A stretch of 64,000 nt of DNA, taken from positions 138,177,942 through 138,241,941 of the forward strand of contig CM023454.1 in NCBI GenBank assembly GCA_013339765.2. Direction: 5' to 3'. Of this stretch, positions 42,246 to 53,337 are shown one piece after another (the stretch's first letter is position 1; each line of letters opens with the position of its first letter). Made by a program: the position numbers and the translations under genes. The notes under the pieces were generated by a model. The model worked only from the letters and a program-made list of their open reading frames with translations. It was not told where the DNA came from and did no database searches. The stretch is from Haemaphysalis longicornis. Taxonomy: Eukaryota > Arthropoda > Arachnida > Ixodida > Ixodidae.

Positions 42246-42876
42246 CCTCATATTCATCATCACCACAAAGAGTGCCGTCCCGCAAAAAGCAAGGTCAGCG
42301 CTAAAATCTTTTGTCTTCCGAAGATCCCTTATTTTTAGTAAACGCGCCAATAAAGAATGTCTACCCAAGTACACGACCACTGTGGCAGGGGCTATTCAAA
42401 AAGATCTTCAAGGATCTTTCGCACAGTCCCGTGCCGTCGCCAAAGATTTCATAAAAAGGCAACTATAAACCAAGTAAAGCTTTTAAATAGCAAAGATTTG
42501 ACAAAAGTGTAAACAGTGCACCCCAAGACAAAAGGTCGCGACGCTAGACTGGAGTGGAGAGGATTTAACTTTATGTGCCTGCAAAGCTCGCGTGCACGCA
42601 CGCTAATCAAACGCGCCTAGGTCACCGTCTTGGCGAGGTTTGGAGATGTTAATGTTTCCAGGGTGAGGAAGTGAAGCAAAAAATTACCCCACCTTCCCGT
42701 GAGGGGAACCCTGCGGTATATGCGACGAATCATGGGGGTTTACTTGGTGTTTCCGTTGAGTTGATTCTCTAATTGCGTGAAACGAGTGGGGAACGCGTAT
42801 GATGTATTCTTTATTTTTTTGGCCGGTGCTGGAACGACCGCGGCTATGCCGCAATACACGCTAACACAATCCACTT

Positions 42877-42965
42877 TATTCCAATCCAATCCAATCCAAT
42901 CCAAATCCAATTCAAGCCAAGCCAAGCCAAGCCAGCCCAATCGAATCAATTTCAATTTCAATTCA
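42877..42965. repeat. Pentanucleotide array (TCCAA)n grading to (GCCAA)n and (TTCAA)n
   Basis: Runs of tccaa, then gccaa, then ttcaa over about 90 bp. On the minus strand it reads TTGGA/TTGAA and may be the 3' tail of the minus-strand CR1-like element whose body lies to its right. Similar arrays occur at 48287-48460 and 48696-48760. Confidence 0.85.
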
Positions 42966-43035
42966 ATTCAATTTGTTCAACAACAACTGTGAAGCACAAT
43001 ACAGCGGCCCGTGGGCGAAAGGCGATACACCACAA

Positions 43036-43064
43036 CGTCACACAGCTGCAGCAGCTGTGTGACG
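43036..43064. repeat. Perfect 29-bp palindrome
   Basis: Fourteen-base arms (cgtcacacagctgc / gcagctgtgtgacg) around a single central base. The arm sequence cacacagcagctgc also occurs in the 5' repeats of the nearby CR1-like LINE (46598, 46849). Confidence 0.85.
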
Positions 43065-43559
43065 ACGTGATCGCCTGACTGGGCCCATAGGGCAGCTGCA
43101 CACGACACACATCAATATCATTGCCGTTCAAATTATACAATATAATAAAAGTGAAAACAGCTTAGAAACTAAAATAAAGGGTTTGTTATCTGATACAAAG
43201 AAGGAGGATCATGATGGCAATCAACAACACAAAAAGGCCTAGTAACAACAACAACCTATACAGCATAAATAAAGGTTTCATAAACTCTACATACCTAACT
43301 TGTGAAAAAACATGACATACAGAGATACAGTTGATAACGTAACGGGGAAGTGTCGTATATACTGCAGAAACCTAAGATTTAATTGTTTTCTAAGGACACG
43401 CATGGATGGGGATTTATCTATAACGTCGAATACATTCGGGTGCTGGTTGAGAAGATTAGGAATCTGTTAAGATAAAATTCCTTCGCCACATTTAGTTCTC
43501 GTTCGCGGTGTTTTAAAAACAACAATAGCTGTTAAATCATTACATAGAGTACAAATAAA

Positions 43560-45470
43560 ACTGGACCTCAAATAGATCCTTGTGGTACACCGAATAAAAT
43601 TTTATTTAAATCAGATTTTTCGTTATTAATAAAAACATATTGAGAATGGCCAGTTAAGAAATTTTGTATCAGATCAAGAGAGATACCTCGTATGCCATAC
43701 TGAGGTAATTTTGCGAAAAGTATGTCGTGCTTAAGGGAACCAAATGCTTTGCTAAAATCTCAGAAGATTCCCATAGTGTAAAGACGGTTTTCTAGGTTTG
43801 TTGCTATTCTATCTTTAACGTTAAGTAATGCACTTTCTGTGGATTTGCCATTTTCAAATCCATATTGATGTGGAGATATCAATGCATGTTTGTTTAAATG
43901 ATTTGCTAATCGCACATTAATTACTTTTTTCACTTTTTTTTGAAAATAAAGGGAGAATAGATATCGGCCGGTAATTGCTGAAGCAGTCAACGCTGCCTTC
44001 TTTATAAAAAACACACACTTTTGCAGTCTTCATTTTTTCAGAAAAAATACCAGTGGAGAGAACTAAATTGGTTATATAACACAGTACGCCAGCAAGGAGG
44101 TCAGACACAGCTTTGATTGGCTTAGCGATAATGTCGTCAAACCCACACGAATTTGTTTTAATATTCTTAATTAACGTAACTGTTTCTTCGGGAGAAGCAG
44201 TATAAAGGAACAGCGAATTAGAAAGGTTGCAAGAAACATAATCTCCAAAACCTCCAGTGCTCTGTATTGGTGGGGCTCCGGAAAGCAGAAAGTGCCTGTT
44301 AAATTCATCTGAAAGAGCTTTGCCTCAAACGGTTCGCCCAGAAACTGTCATTGCATCCGGTAAAACGGTTCGCGATTTACATAATGAATTCTTAAGCACA
44401 CGGCATGTTTTTTGCGGAATATGCATGATATCAGAAACTTTGTTGGTGTATTCTTGCGCGATTTCTTTATGTCATATCCTAGTTTATTTCAAGTTTTTTT
44501 ATACTTTTTGAAGATTTCAACATCCCTAGACCTAATGAACTTATGAAACAGTAGATTACGTTATTTGATTCTTTTTAACAGCTCTCCAATTATCCAAGGT
44601 TTTTTCGCTGTTTTATTTATTTTATTGTTTTTCTTGCGAATGCACCGTCGTAAAGTTCTATTACCTTCTCCAGAAATACATTGTACAATTGATTTGCATT
44701 GCTTTCGGGTGATAGTTCCGACCAGTTAACATTTGCAACCAAGTGACGGAAACACTGAATGTTGGAGCCCTCCCTTACACGAATCGGCAAAGATGCGTTT
44801 ATTGATTTGGGAACGAAGGGCGAGGTTTTCGGAATGAAACAAAATAACGATAGGTGATAACTCAAATCGCTTGTTGTTGTTCCTGATTTTGTTTGACTTT
44901 CACTTAGATTGGTTAAACATAGATCAATTAATGTTTCGCTATGTTCTGTAATACGGGTAGGTGCCTTAATAACGTTTGAAAAACCATAAGAAAGCGCCAT
45001 TTTAGTGAATTCACTAGTAGAATTCGACAAAAGCAGAAGGTTAATGTTGATGTCACCTAATATCACAACACTTTTTTTTAATGCTGATAATCCTTCCAAC
45101 ATTTCTTCGAAGAAGCGATAAATTTCTTCAAGAAATCCCGAGGGAGGTTTGTAGATAACGCCAACGACAAATTGGCTGCTTTTCATAAACAGTGTTCAAA
45201 GTTAGGGTTCACAGTAGTGTATTCTAGAATTACATCATAAACAAATGTGTTCTTAATGTAGAGAGCGACGCCTCCGCCCCGTTTCTCTTTCCTGAATAAT
45301 GAGTCAAACTAGTACCCTTCAAGTTAACAGCCTCACCACAATTCGAAAACAATGTTTCACTGAATGCTAGAACATCGAAGTCAAGTTTTATTGAGGAAAG
45401 GAAAAAAGTTACTCGTCTTTGGTTTTTAGGCTGCGAGCGTTCAAGTGATAAAAGGAAAAGAAATTAGAAC
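43560..45470 (-). pseudogene. CR1-type ORF2: endonuclease and partial reverse transcriptase
   Basis: Endonuclease start LDFDVLAFSETLFSN lies near 45395-45350, in a frame with stops. Frame 45186-44617 carries GVIYKPPSG, VILGDININLL, APTRIT and LIDLCLTN, with the SDH motif changed to SDLSYH. RT blocks are at 44108-43917 (FSEKMKTAKVCVFYKEG, NYRPISILPLFSK) and 44014-43760 (HQYGFENGKSTESALL). The palm DFSKAF and GVPQGSI follow with a stop (about 43750-43560). A frameshift falls between the two RT frames. The FADD motif is not present. Confidence 0.82.
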
Positions 45471-45574
45471 TATTTGACGTGACAGAAGAAAAAGAGTCAG
45501 CGTCATAATGCTGGTACTGCTTTAACGGTGGCCATGACAAGTTTTAGGCTGCGTGAACGCCTACAGGAAGCTTC

Positions 45575-46509
45575 TTACGTCATTTTTTCTAGGTCAGTTT
45601 TGTCAGGAATGTGAATGACGTTATCGCAATCAAATTTTCGTGCCATCACTCGACCATTTCTCTGCCAGACAAACCGATAACCCATCTCTGTCCCTTTGTT
45701 TGTTGCGAGCCACAGAAGGAGCTTGTTCATGGGCGTAAGGTTGTCCATTATCTGTATTAACGGGGTGGCTATCTTCGGAGCAGAGCGCGTTTTTATCCAT
45801 CTTTCCTTCAAAGCGATTGAAGCGAAACGGGCAATCACCACAGATTCTTTGCCAAGACGAGACGGTAAGCGATGCAGGGCGTCAAGATCGGATTGTGCAA
45901 TCTCCGGTAGTTGCAGTTTACAGGCCAAATCGTTCATTTTTCCCAGAAGATTTTCGTGCTGTTCTTCAACAATTCCCCGAACCCCAATGTTATGTCGACG
46001 ACTGTATTGCTCAACTTCGTTCAGCTGGATTCTCATTTGTCTGACCTGAGGTGAGGAGCCCGATTCGATACGATCAACCAGACACGATCATGTGTCTGAT
46101 CATACTGATCAGACACATGAGCGACGGCTTTTTCGATGTCATTAACTTTCTTAATCACCCCCGACATTGCGTGGACCTTGGCGACAAGAGGGAGGAGCAG
46201 CGCAAACTCATGGTTCAACTCTTGCAGTTTTCTATCGGTACTATCCGCAAGAAACGCTCCAGGCTCAGTAGCAATGCCACTCTTTCCACGCGCTGCCTCG
46301 CACGTTGAGCAAGCCCACGAAGACCTAAGGGAGTCGCCCTTACTACGAAAACTGGCTGGCGTTACGTCAGAGCACTTGCCAAGATGATAGGTATACCGAC
46401 AGACGGTATACTGAACAAACATGCCATCATCGGGAACATTCTCATGCAACGCCAAGCAATTGTCCATGTTAAACACCCGGCACAGCAGCAGCAGCGGACG
46501 TAGACCCAC
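45575..46509 (-). pseudogene. CR1-type ORF1 with PHD-like finger and RRM-like domain
   Basis: Frame 46509-46033 has CRYTYHLGKCS, then SSWACSTC, matching the second half of a PHD-type zinc finger as seen in CR1 ORF1 proteins. The first C..C pair is lost. It is followed by heptad-rich sequence (ELNHEFALLLPLVAKVHAM). Frame 46036-45575 has LNEVEQYSRRHNIGVRGI, the RRM-entry signature, and FVWQRNGRVMARKFDCDNVI at the C-terminal domain. A break lies at about 46035, next to a 14-bp inverted repeat (46089-46119) that may mark the lesion. Role: RNA binding in the LINE ribonucleoprotein. Confidence 0.8.
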
Positions 46510-46541
46510 AATTGCTAACTAACAGGGCAGAAAGTTACTAA

Positions 46542-46612
46542 CTTGTAAAAACAGTAGATTGCGCTTAGGACGAGCGAAAAACGCGCCGTCCGCCGCAGCT
46601 GCTGTGTGACGA
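46542..46612 (-). repeat. CR1-type LINE 5' repeat, proximal copy
   Basis: 71 bp with two mismatches to 46793-46863 (aaaaac[a/c]gtagattgcg, gacgagcgaaaaacgcgccg, ctgctgtgtgacgagtgc). Together with the 180 bp between them they define a 251-bp unit, the arrangement of a repeated promoter unit in the 5' UTR of a LINE. Confidence 0.9.
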
Positions 46613-46792
46613 GTGCGCTGGATATCGGTGCGTTCATCCTTTTTAAGCGTGGTCCACCGCCGACACGGCACCTAGGCGAGCCCGGTCAGGTGTCGCTGAG
46701 CTGTCATTAGTCGTCCAGGCGTCGATCCATTTTTGCTTAGCCCGGCTTGTGCGCAGATGGTAGTCGCAGTGGTCACAGAACACGGAATTCTG

Positions 46793-46863
46793 CAAAAACC
46801 GTAGATTGCGCTTACGACGAGCGAAAAACGCGCCGTCCGCCGCAGCTGCTGTGTGACGAGTGC
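46793..46863 (-). repeat. CR1-type LINE 5' repeat, distal copy
   Basis: Second copy of the 71-bp sequence, 251 bp upstream (minus-strand sense) of the first. The A+C/C+T-rich stretch beyond it (46865-47130) carries no recognised coding motif. Confidence 0.9.
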
Positions 46864-47130
46864 CCAATCCAATGCAATGCCTCTCGCGAGAGAATGTTCG
46901 CTATCGGAGAGGAGAGGGGGTGAGCGGCGGAGAGCGCAGCTCGCGCGGCGAGGAGAATGGGGGAGGGATGTTGACGGACAACAACAACGCCGTATGGAGG
47001 GACAAGGCGAGTGAATGAGATGCAGTCGTATCTCAAAGTATTCCTGGGTCTTAGGGTTGGCCCTGCATCCTCCAAGAGGGGGGATGAGAATGTAGAAAAC
47101 GAAGTGGAAAAAATAACGAGAGGAAGACAT

Positions 47131-48286
47131 AGCACCAGCTCCGGATGGCAGCTTCCAGCCTGTCCTCTCTTCCCGCGACTGGTTTGAACAGTACGTACTG
47201 TTCTGGCATTGTGCTCAAAAAGATGCCACCAAGATCAGGAGTTTTTGCGCGTGGTGTGTTTGGCCTTTAGCGATGTTTGTTCATGTTAAAAAGGTTTCTA
47301 CCTAATCTAAGAGCGCTGCTAAGCAGGACGACAATTCAACATCCAGTTTTTAGGGCGCCGGTTCCGTTATTGAACAAGAAACAGCATAGTGTTCGGTTAT
47401 ATAGTACACGTTATTGCGCACATAACTTGTTTCATGCCACCTGAAGGCGTCGGAAATTTGCGATGACGGTTTAGTATTGAGGTGCAGAAATGTTCCACCC
47501 CTTTTTAAAATTCCAGAGGGAAGCGTCCAATGTGACAGTGCGTTGAAACCTCTCTGAAAGCGTTTATACTGGGCCCTGAAAGGTTCAATGATCCTATCTT
47601 GCTTATGCCAAGTGTAGAGCACTTGAATTGATGGCTTAATGCACATACTACTGAAACTCGCACCGTCCAGGATCGCGAGTTTCCGTGGTGATGATGGAAT
47701 GGTTTCGCTACGCACCCCGTTTATCAAGAGTGCCTCAGATGTAGGGATCTTTTAGTAGCAGTGCCTGCCTACTGCTTGTGCCCTTAGAGGGCTGACGGGT
47801 AATATGCTCTGCTACTCCAGGTTTGCTCAGGTACTCCAGTCACCAATTTTTCAAGAACCTCTGAAGCAAATTGCTTAGGGCTGGTAGCATACGTATCACG
47901 TCAAGCAAGACAAACTCAAGGAACATTCTGGATGTCCTTCCGCAGCATTCTGGGCAAGTATGGTGGCTGATTTCTCGTCGCAAAGGATGCTCTTCTGAAA
48001 CAAGTGAGCATCTGTTTCTCTGGGCTAGAGTTTGTTCAAATGCCGTTAATTGGGAATACCATTAGATACGCTCGTAGTTATTCTTAGTATTTTGAGGCTA
48101 AAGTTTATATTGCCATACAACATTTTAGGACTTATAAATCCAGGCGCACAAAGCAAAATGTACCATGATGGGCTATTTGGTCGTAAGATACAAAGTTAAA
48201 AACAGCGCATATTTTGACAAAAAATTAGCAGTGGCTTAGTTCGGCTATGCCTGGATATACGTAGCGTGAGCTAGGGTTCAGCCATC
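47131..48286. other. Unassigned spacer
   Basis: Contains a 125-codon minus frame (47350-47727) that I do not recognise and a 64-codon plus frame (47871-48065). No repeats or terminal structures were seen. I do not claim a gene. Confidence 0.5.
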
Positions 48287-48460
48287 CAATACAATCCTGT
48301 CCAGTCCAGTCTAGTCCAGTCCAGTCCAATCTAATCCAATCCAATCCAATCCAATCCTCCTGTATATACTGGGTACAACTATCATGTTTGTTTAATAAAA
48401 CTTTTTTTTAATTCAATTCAATTCAATCTAATCCACTCCAGTCAGGTCCAGTCCAGTCAC
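48287..48460. repeat. Pentanucleotide array (TCCAG)n/(TCCAA)n, interrupted
   Basis: gtccagtccag units turn into atccaatccaa (48291-48358). After a ~50-bp gap come ttcaattcaa and gtccagtccag units (48408-48460). Same repeat logic and orientation as at 42877-42965. Confidence 0.85.
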
Positions 48461-48760
48461 TGCTCCTCTCGCATGCGCAGAACGGCTCTCCGGGAGCCAC
48501 GCCAAACGGCCATCAAGCGGGTCCGGCGCAGCGTGAGACTTGGCTACTCCGCAACGGAGGCGCACAGCTGGGCACGCACCGGTGCCAGTGCGTCTGCCGC
48601 GGCTCTGCGTCAATCCTCTGGAATGCCCCGGCCGGTGATTCTGCAGACCCAATTCTCTCACACCCTTGCTCCAATTGCATTGTATTTACACTGCAGGCCA
48701 ATATAATCCAATTTTATCTAATCCAACAAATCCAAATCCATTCCAATCTAATCCAATGCA
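48461..48760. other. G+C-rich patch followed by further TCCAA units
   Basis: 48470-48640 is clearly richer in G+C than the surroundings and includes a 77-codon plus frame (48473-48706) with no recognised domain. Degenerate atccaa units resume at 48706-48760. Confidence 0.5.
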
Positions 48761-50260
48761 CTTACAGGGTATATCGGCACTTATGATCAACGGTCACAAG
48801 CAACTAGCTGATTTTTATAATAATGGTTTCTTTTCAGTGTTGAATCCGTCGTCCTGTCCTTTAATATAACGCTGCATAGGCAAGAAGAAAATGTGCGTAC
48901 AGGTGTTTTTAGATCTCTTGATCAGTCTTAACACATTCAACGGTCTGCACAGTAACAATAGTGGCTGAGATTAAGAGAATATACCTAAAATGCACCTGCA
49001 GATTTTTTTACGTATAAAACACTTGCGAACATTCATGAATATGGCGATGAATATTTCGTTAGCCTCGTTTTAAAGTTTCAAGCATTTTTCTTCTCACTAG
49101 AATACTTAAGAAACTCACCCTGGGATTTTTTAATGGATTTGTAGCGAGACGCAACTGTTCCTCATAGCTCCGTCAGTAGTGCGGTAGTGTATCCGACAAC
49201 AGCAAAGGGCTGGCAGTCGTCCCAAATAGAACGCGGGAATTTTATTCACCCACTTCTTAAGACGGCGTTCTACTCAAGTACTTCTGTCTTTTTTGGATGC
49301 CTATGAGTGGGAAAGCTTGTTCAATATCAGAAATGAGCACACTTCTGTGCCTGCTGACGTTCAAATGGAATAAGAGGTCTGCCCTCAAGCTACGCGTAGT
49401 TCCTGGAATTTTGTTGAGGCGGAAAATGATCTGACGGTGTCATAAAACACTCAGTACTATTCGTAGCTCATAATCAAACATACACTTTGATATTGTGTGT
49501 TCATTCTACAAGAACGTAGATGCTGATTTTCGGGATTCCGAGTTATTCGCGACGTTGTTTGCCTTGGCTTTTGTCCTCGCCAATTAGAAGAAGCTGAAGC
49601 AGTTGCGTGAATTGAGAGTTGTAGTAAATAGCGTATGTTGATGACTCTTAACCTGTCGGAGAGGTAACAATACTGATATTTCAAACTTGCAGTGACCGAC
49701 TAAACCTGTATTGAAAGCGTAAAAAAGAGCCGTTTCGGCTTCCGTACGGAAAACGAAAAGTCTCTTTTTTATGCTTTTATTAAACCTTTGGTCGGTGACC
49801 ACAAGTTTTTAACTAAGCGCCTTTTACCCGACCCGACGACATTTCGTCAAACCTAAGATATCAGTAACAATACTCAATACGTCCATGTTGTATCGTGAAG
49901 CAGAAAACCACTACGGAGGAGTATATACTTTATTGTGGAAACAATAGAAGCGCTCAATAACCACACAGTCCTAAGCAGCCAGTGAAAAGAGCTCGTACGA
50001 TCCTCCTCTTCTACGCGCCAGCACGCAGCCATTCCGGCTGGTGCTTTGTCGCTGGATTGGCCAGTCTAGCTGAACACGCACTCTGTAAATGAAGTTTAGT
50101 TGTGGCAATAAAATGGTGTCCAGAGACTATCTGAGGGGAAAAAATAGGTCGCAAATTGTCTTCATTTCAGCATTCTCAGGTACACTGGTACTACCAAGAA
50201 GTGCAGGCATATATGGGCCCATAAAAATAGTACAGAAACAAGACCAAATATGTTCAATGT
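48761..50260. other. Unassigned spacer
   Basis: A+T-rich, no frame longer than about 75 codons, no recognised repeat. Confidence 0.55.
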
Positions 50261-50320
50261 ATATTAGTTGTTTAAAATTACTTGAGGGTAATATTAGTTG
50301 TTTAAAATTACTTGAGTGTA
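50261..50320. repeat. Tandem duplication of a 30-bp unit
   Basis: 50261-50290 and 50291-50320 are the same 30-bp sequence (atattagttgtttaaaatta then cttgag[g/t]gta) with one mismatch. It lies just before the left target-site duplication of the SINE. Confidence 0.95.
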
Positions 50321-50339
50321 AAAATGCTAAGTATGTACT

Positions 50340-50581
50340 TGATTTGATTGATTATAGGCTTTTAACGCGCCGACGCAACGCAGGCGATGAGGCGCGCCGT
50401 AGTGGAGGGCTCCGGATTAATTTTGACCACCTGGGGATCTTTAACGGGCGCCGAAATCTCGTACACACGGGCGTTGTTACTTTTCGCAACCATCACAAAA
50501 GCGGCCGCCGCGGCCGGGAATCGAATGCCCGACCTCGTGCTCAGCAGCGCAACGCCTTAACCACTGAGCCACCGCGGCGGG
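50340..50581 (-). mobile_element. tRNA-derived SINE (Ruka-like), minus strand, with target-site duplication
   Basis: On the minus strand the head reads GGTGGCTCAGTGGTTAAGG (A box TGGCTCAGTGG), then GGTCGGGCATTCGATTCCC (B box-like GCATTCGATTC), then a non-tRNA body with GCCGCGGCGGCCGC and CCAGGTGGTCAAAATTAATC. The 3' end is a short TAATCAATCAAATCA-type tail. The 15-bp tgctaagtatgtact occurs at both sides (50325-50339 and 50582-50596), a perfect target-site duplication from LINE-mediated insertion. Ruka is the named tick SINE family it most resembles; that assignment is from memory. Confidence 0.9.
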
Positions 50582-50596
50582 TGCTAAGTATGTACT

Positions 50597-52135
50597 ACAT
50601 ACCTAATATGGTACGAAGAAGTGAGTTGTAATCTAGGATGCGTATAGAGGGGTTAAAATATTGAAAGCATGTCTGTAGAAAATGTTTTTTAAGTGGATTT
50701 GCCAAGACATTCGCGATAAGGTAAGATGATTTAGGATCATTCAAAATTCAGAAACTGTAGTGCTTCCATTGGCTCCCTACTGTCAGTGTATTTTGTCAAG
50801 TACTACATATACTTTCTTCTAGCGAATTAGCAATGCGGATATCTATTGTACGTTTAAACATGTTGATAAAATTAAAACAATTTCAACCTTCGGATAATTT
50901 AAAAAGCGCGACGTCTCGGGTTCTTTGTGTGTCTTCCTGACTCTGGCACAACTTTAGTATTCAATGATTACTACTTCGCTTGTTGATGCTTTGAAGCAAA
51001 CACAAAACGTAGTGAGACATCTATAAAAGCATTCTGGACAAGTGGTTTGACTTAACTGGTTGAAGCGCAACTTACCTTCAAAAGCATGGTACACCAACTA
51101 GCCAGACATCAAGCTTTACCTAACTATATTCGCTAGGTTGCAGGAGGCACGCACTGTTAACCCGACCAGCTGGTATAGAGGCAGGCGTGTATTTTACACT
51201 CACTGGACCACAGACATTGCGCGCAGTGACTCGAATGTTTAAACTTTACATGTTGACTTGCAAGAACATTGCGTTCCTCTCAACCACTTGCAAGAACGTT
51301 TAATTATAATTTAAACTGATGTGTTGTGTTGTGGTTTCCAAGACAATATAAGTATCGGTTTGAAGAGATCATCCTCTAAAGTGGTAATGCCAGTATAAAC
51401 ACAGCCATGAAGCTGGTATCAGATAATTTTAGCAGCAAAACAACATTTGAACATTTGATGGTGTCACTCCTACGAATTGTACAGGTTTACTTCTCTATAA
51501 ATTTATTAGTCCTGGCAGGACGTAATTTTGTAGGCGATAATGATAATGTAAGGTATTGTGGCTTGTTGTCAGAACAGGAGCAGTGGTTTTGAATCAAGGG
51601 CTAAATAGGTTTCAAAATCTTGACAAAATTGCATGGCAGCTGTGATAGCTGTCAAGCAGTGATGTAAAACAGCTGTTATATCGGACTTTTCTCATGAATA
51701 GCTTTTCAGCAGAAAAGCTTTTTTCCACAGTATTCCTTTTTGATCTGTGGGAAAAAAGAAATCCCTCTGTGTAAGTAGGCCTGGAGTAGTGTACTGAACA
51801 CCAAAGCCGACCATGTCTTTTTCTTTTGTTATCAATACAATCTTCAAGCCGCAAAGCAATTCCAGCCCGTATATTTTCCTTTGCCTGCCCTGTATTTATG
51901 TGCTTAACCGCCCTACGTGCCCTAACCAAGAACGTGTCCTGCAGTTCCCTTGCGGGAAACACTCCGTCTCGTAAATCTCTGTGACAGAAGACCGGAACAT
52001 TATAAGCACCATACCGGATCTCTTCACTTCAGAGGGGATGGCTAAATAGCCTTGCTGCCCATGCCGGCCCCTTTCGTTATCTCGGTTAGTAGCCAATGTT
52101 GTTTTCTACGGTAAAGTAACAGGTTTCTTATTGTT
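50597..52135. other. Unassigned spacer
   Basis: Only short frames (116 codons at most, 51612-51962 minus) without recognised motifs. The right end (about 52000-52135) may be the leader of the ORF1 fossil that follows. Confidence 0.5.
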
Positions 52136-52387
52136 GTGCAGTGCGTCTGCCATATTTATGTCTCATTCTGTGCCTATAAGCTCATTCTTTGCAGATATGT
52201 AGAACTGGATCCCGGCCATGAAGTAGAAGCCATGCTCACAAAAATTGTGAAGCAACAGCGAGTTTTCCTGAAAAGCATAACCTATTGGACAGTGAGCCCA
52301 ATTCAAAAAATATCTTCTTCTTTTATACATGGTAGATATTGTACCTTCAAAAGCATCCATGATAAACATCATCACCAAGTAAGATAG
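52136..52387 (+). pseudogene. ORF1 fossil of a LINE with a decayed 2A-like motif
   Basis: The frame starts with a hydrophobic, Cys-rich segment (VCHIYVSFCAYKLILC) followed by RYVELDPGHEVEAMLTKIVK. Against the 2A consensus D-V-E-x-N-P-G-P the eight residues Y-V-E-L-D-P-G-H (52196-52219) keep V, E, P and G but have lost the leading Asp, the Asn and the final Pro. The heptad-like AMLTKIVKQQ after it matches the start of a coiled coil. Hydrophobic leader, 2A position and coiled coil follow in the same order as in LINE-A ORF1, but the sequence is not otherwise similar. The RRM part is missing. This is an inference from a short match. Confidence 0.45.
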
Positions 52388-53337
52388 ACGAGTTCAATTC
52401 AATTTTAAACCAAATAAAATATTCAGCTGTTGAGAAATCAAAATCAGTGTTGATATTGATGGCCGCAGCAACCAATGTAATCTAGTCAGATCGTGAAAAA
52501 AGCAAATAAAACTGCAGAAGATTTGAACATGAGGTAGTGAACAAATTCATGGACAAAACTAAATTCTGAACCATAGTTGGTGTACAAATACTCTGCAAAC
52601 ATACTGTAAATCATCCCGTAATTTTCTTCGTTTAAGAATACTTTGCGAAGCTGTAATTATACAGAACAAAAGGAACTGTAAATGTACGAATGTGTTTACT
52701 GAGCAGGATTACTCCCGATGCACACTCCTTTGGCGCAAATTGGGATGGGACAGTGCCAGCATTGATAAAGCAAATGGAAAAAAACCTATATCGGGTTTTA
52801 GAAGCTCTGAATCCCTAATGACCCGTATAGGTGACAGGACATCAGTAACAGGAGCGTCAAGGTTACTCTTCGTAATTTGCAACCAATTAGCAGCCGACGT
52901 CCGAAATATGACGAAACGGTTCTGCGAACGATGAAGTCTTGCGCCTTCTTAACATAAATACACCAACTATACTTATCTAAAGAGTTGAACAAGAAACCAC
53001 ATTGTCAGCATGTTGTTCCTACATAAATGTTTTCACGAAAACTTGGCTTCACGAAGGAAGTGATGGTACCAAAATCGTTTCTCAACATTTTAAAATATAG
53101 AAAAAGGTATGCCGAGGTGAGGCGGGGTTGTCGTTTGCATCTTTATTATGCAGGTCACGGTTACTACTTCAAAGCAATTGAAAGGTCGCTGAAGTTTCTG
53201 TCGGAAATTTAAATATTTGGAAATTCGTTTATTTTAGTAGCCGCTCCCCTTCCGGTTTCTGATGTGGAATTCTTATGTTAACAGTGCTATTTCTCTGTCA
53301 AATATCAAGATAGCCGTATTTTACGCAGTAAGAATTA
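52388..53337. other. Unassigned spacer
   Basis: A+T-rich, with an 80-codon plus frame (52692-52934) of unknown type. No repeat or terminal structure was recognised. Confidence 0.5.

Larger units (their letters stand above)
43540..47130 (-). mobile_element. CR1-type LINE, minus strand, with repeated 5' UTR unit
   Basis: The order on the minus strand is 5' UTR with two copies of a ~71-bp repeat 251 bp apart (46863 and 46612), ORF1 with a PHD-like finger, coiled coil and RRM-like domain, and ORF2 with endonuclease and RT up to just past the GVPQGS block. The RT catalytic FADD region and thumb are missing. The rest, 43540-42870, may hold its 3' UTR and pentanucleotide tail after an internal deletion. 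The 5' limit (about 47130) is approximate. Confidence 0.8.

Noticed and set aside
42740..42992. Leu/Gly- and Ser/Asn-rich frames over the pentanucleotide array
   Set aside because: Simple-sequence translation, no biological frame implied.
48470..48640. G+C-rich patch considered as a CpG-island promoter
   Set aside because: It lies within degenerate pentanucleotide arrays, no gene follows, and no core promoter motif is seen.
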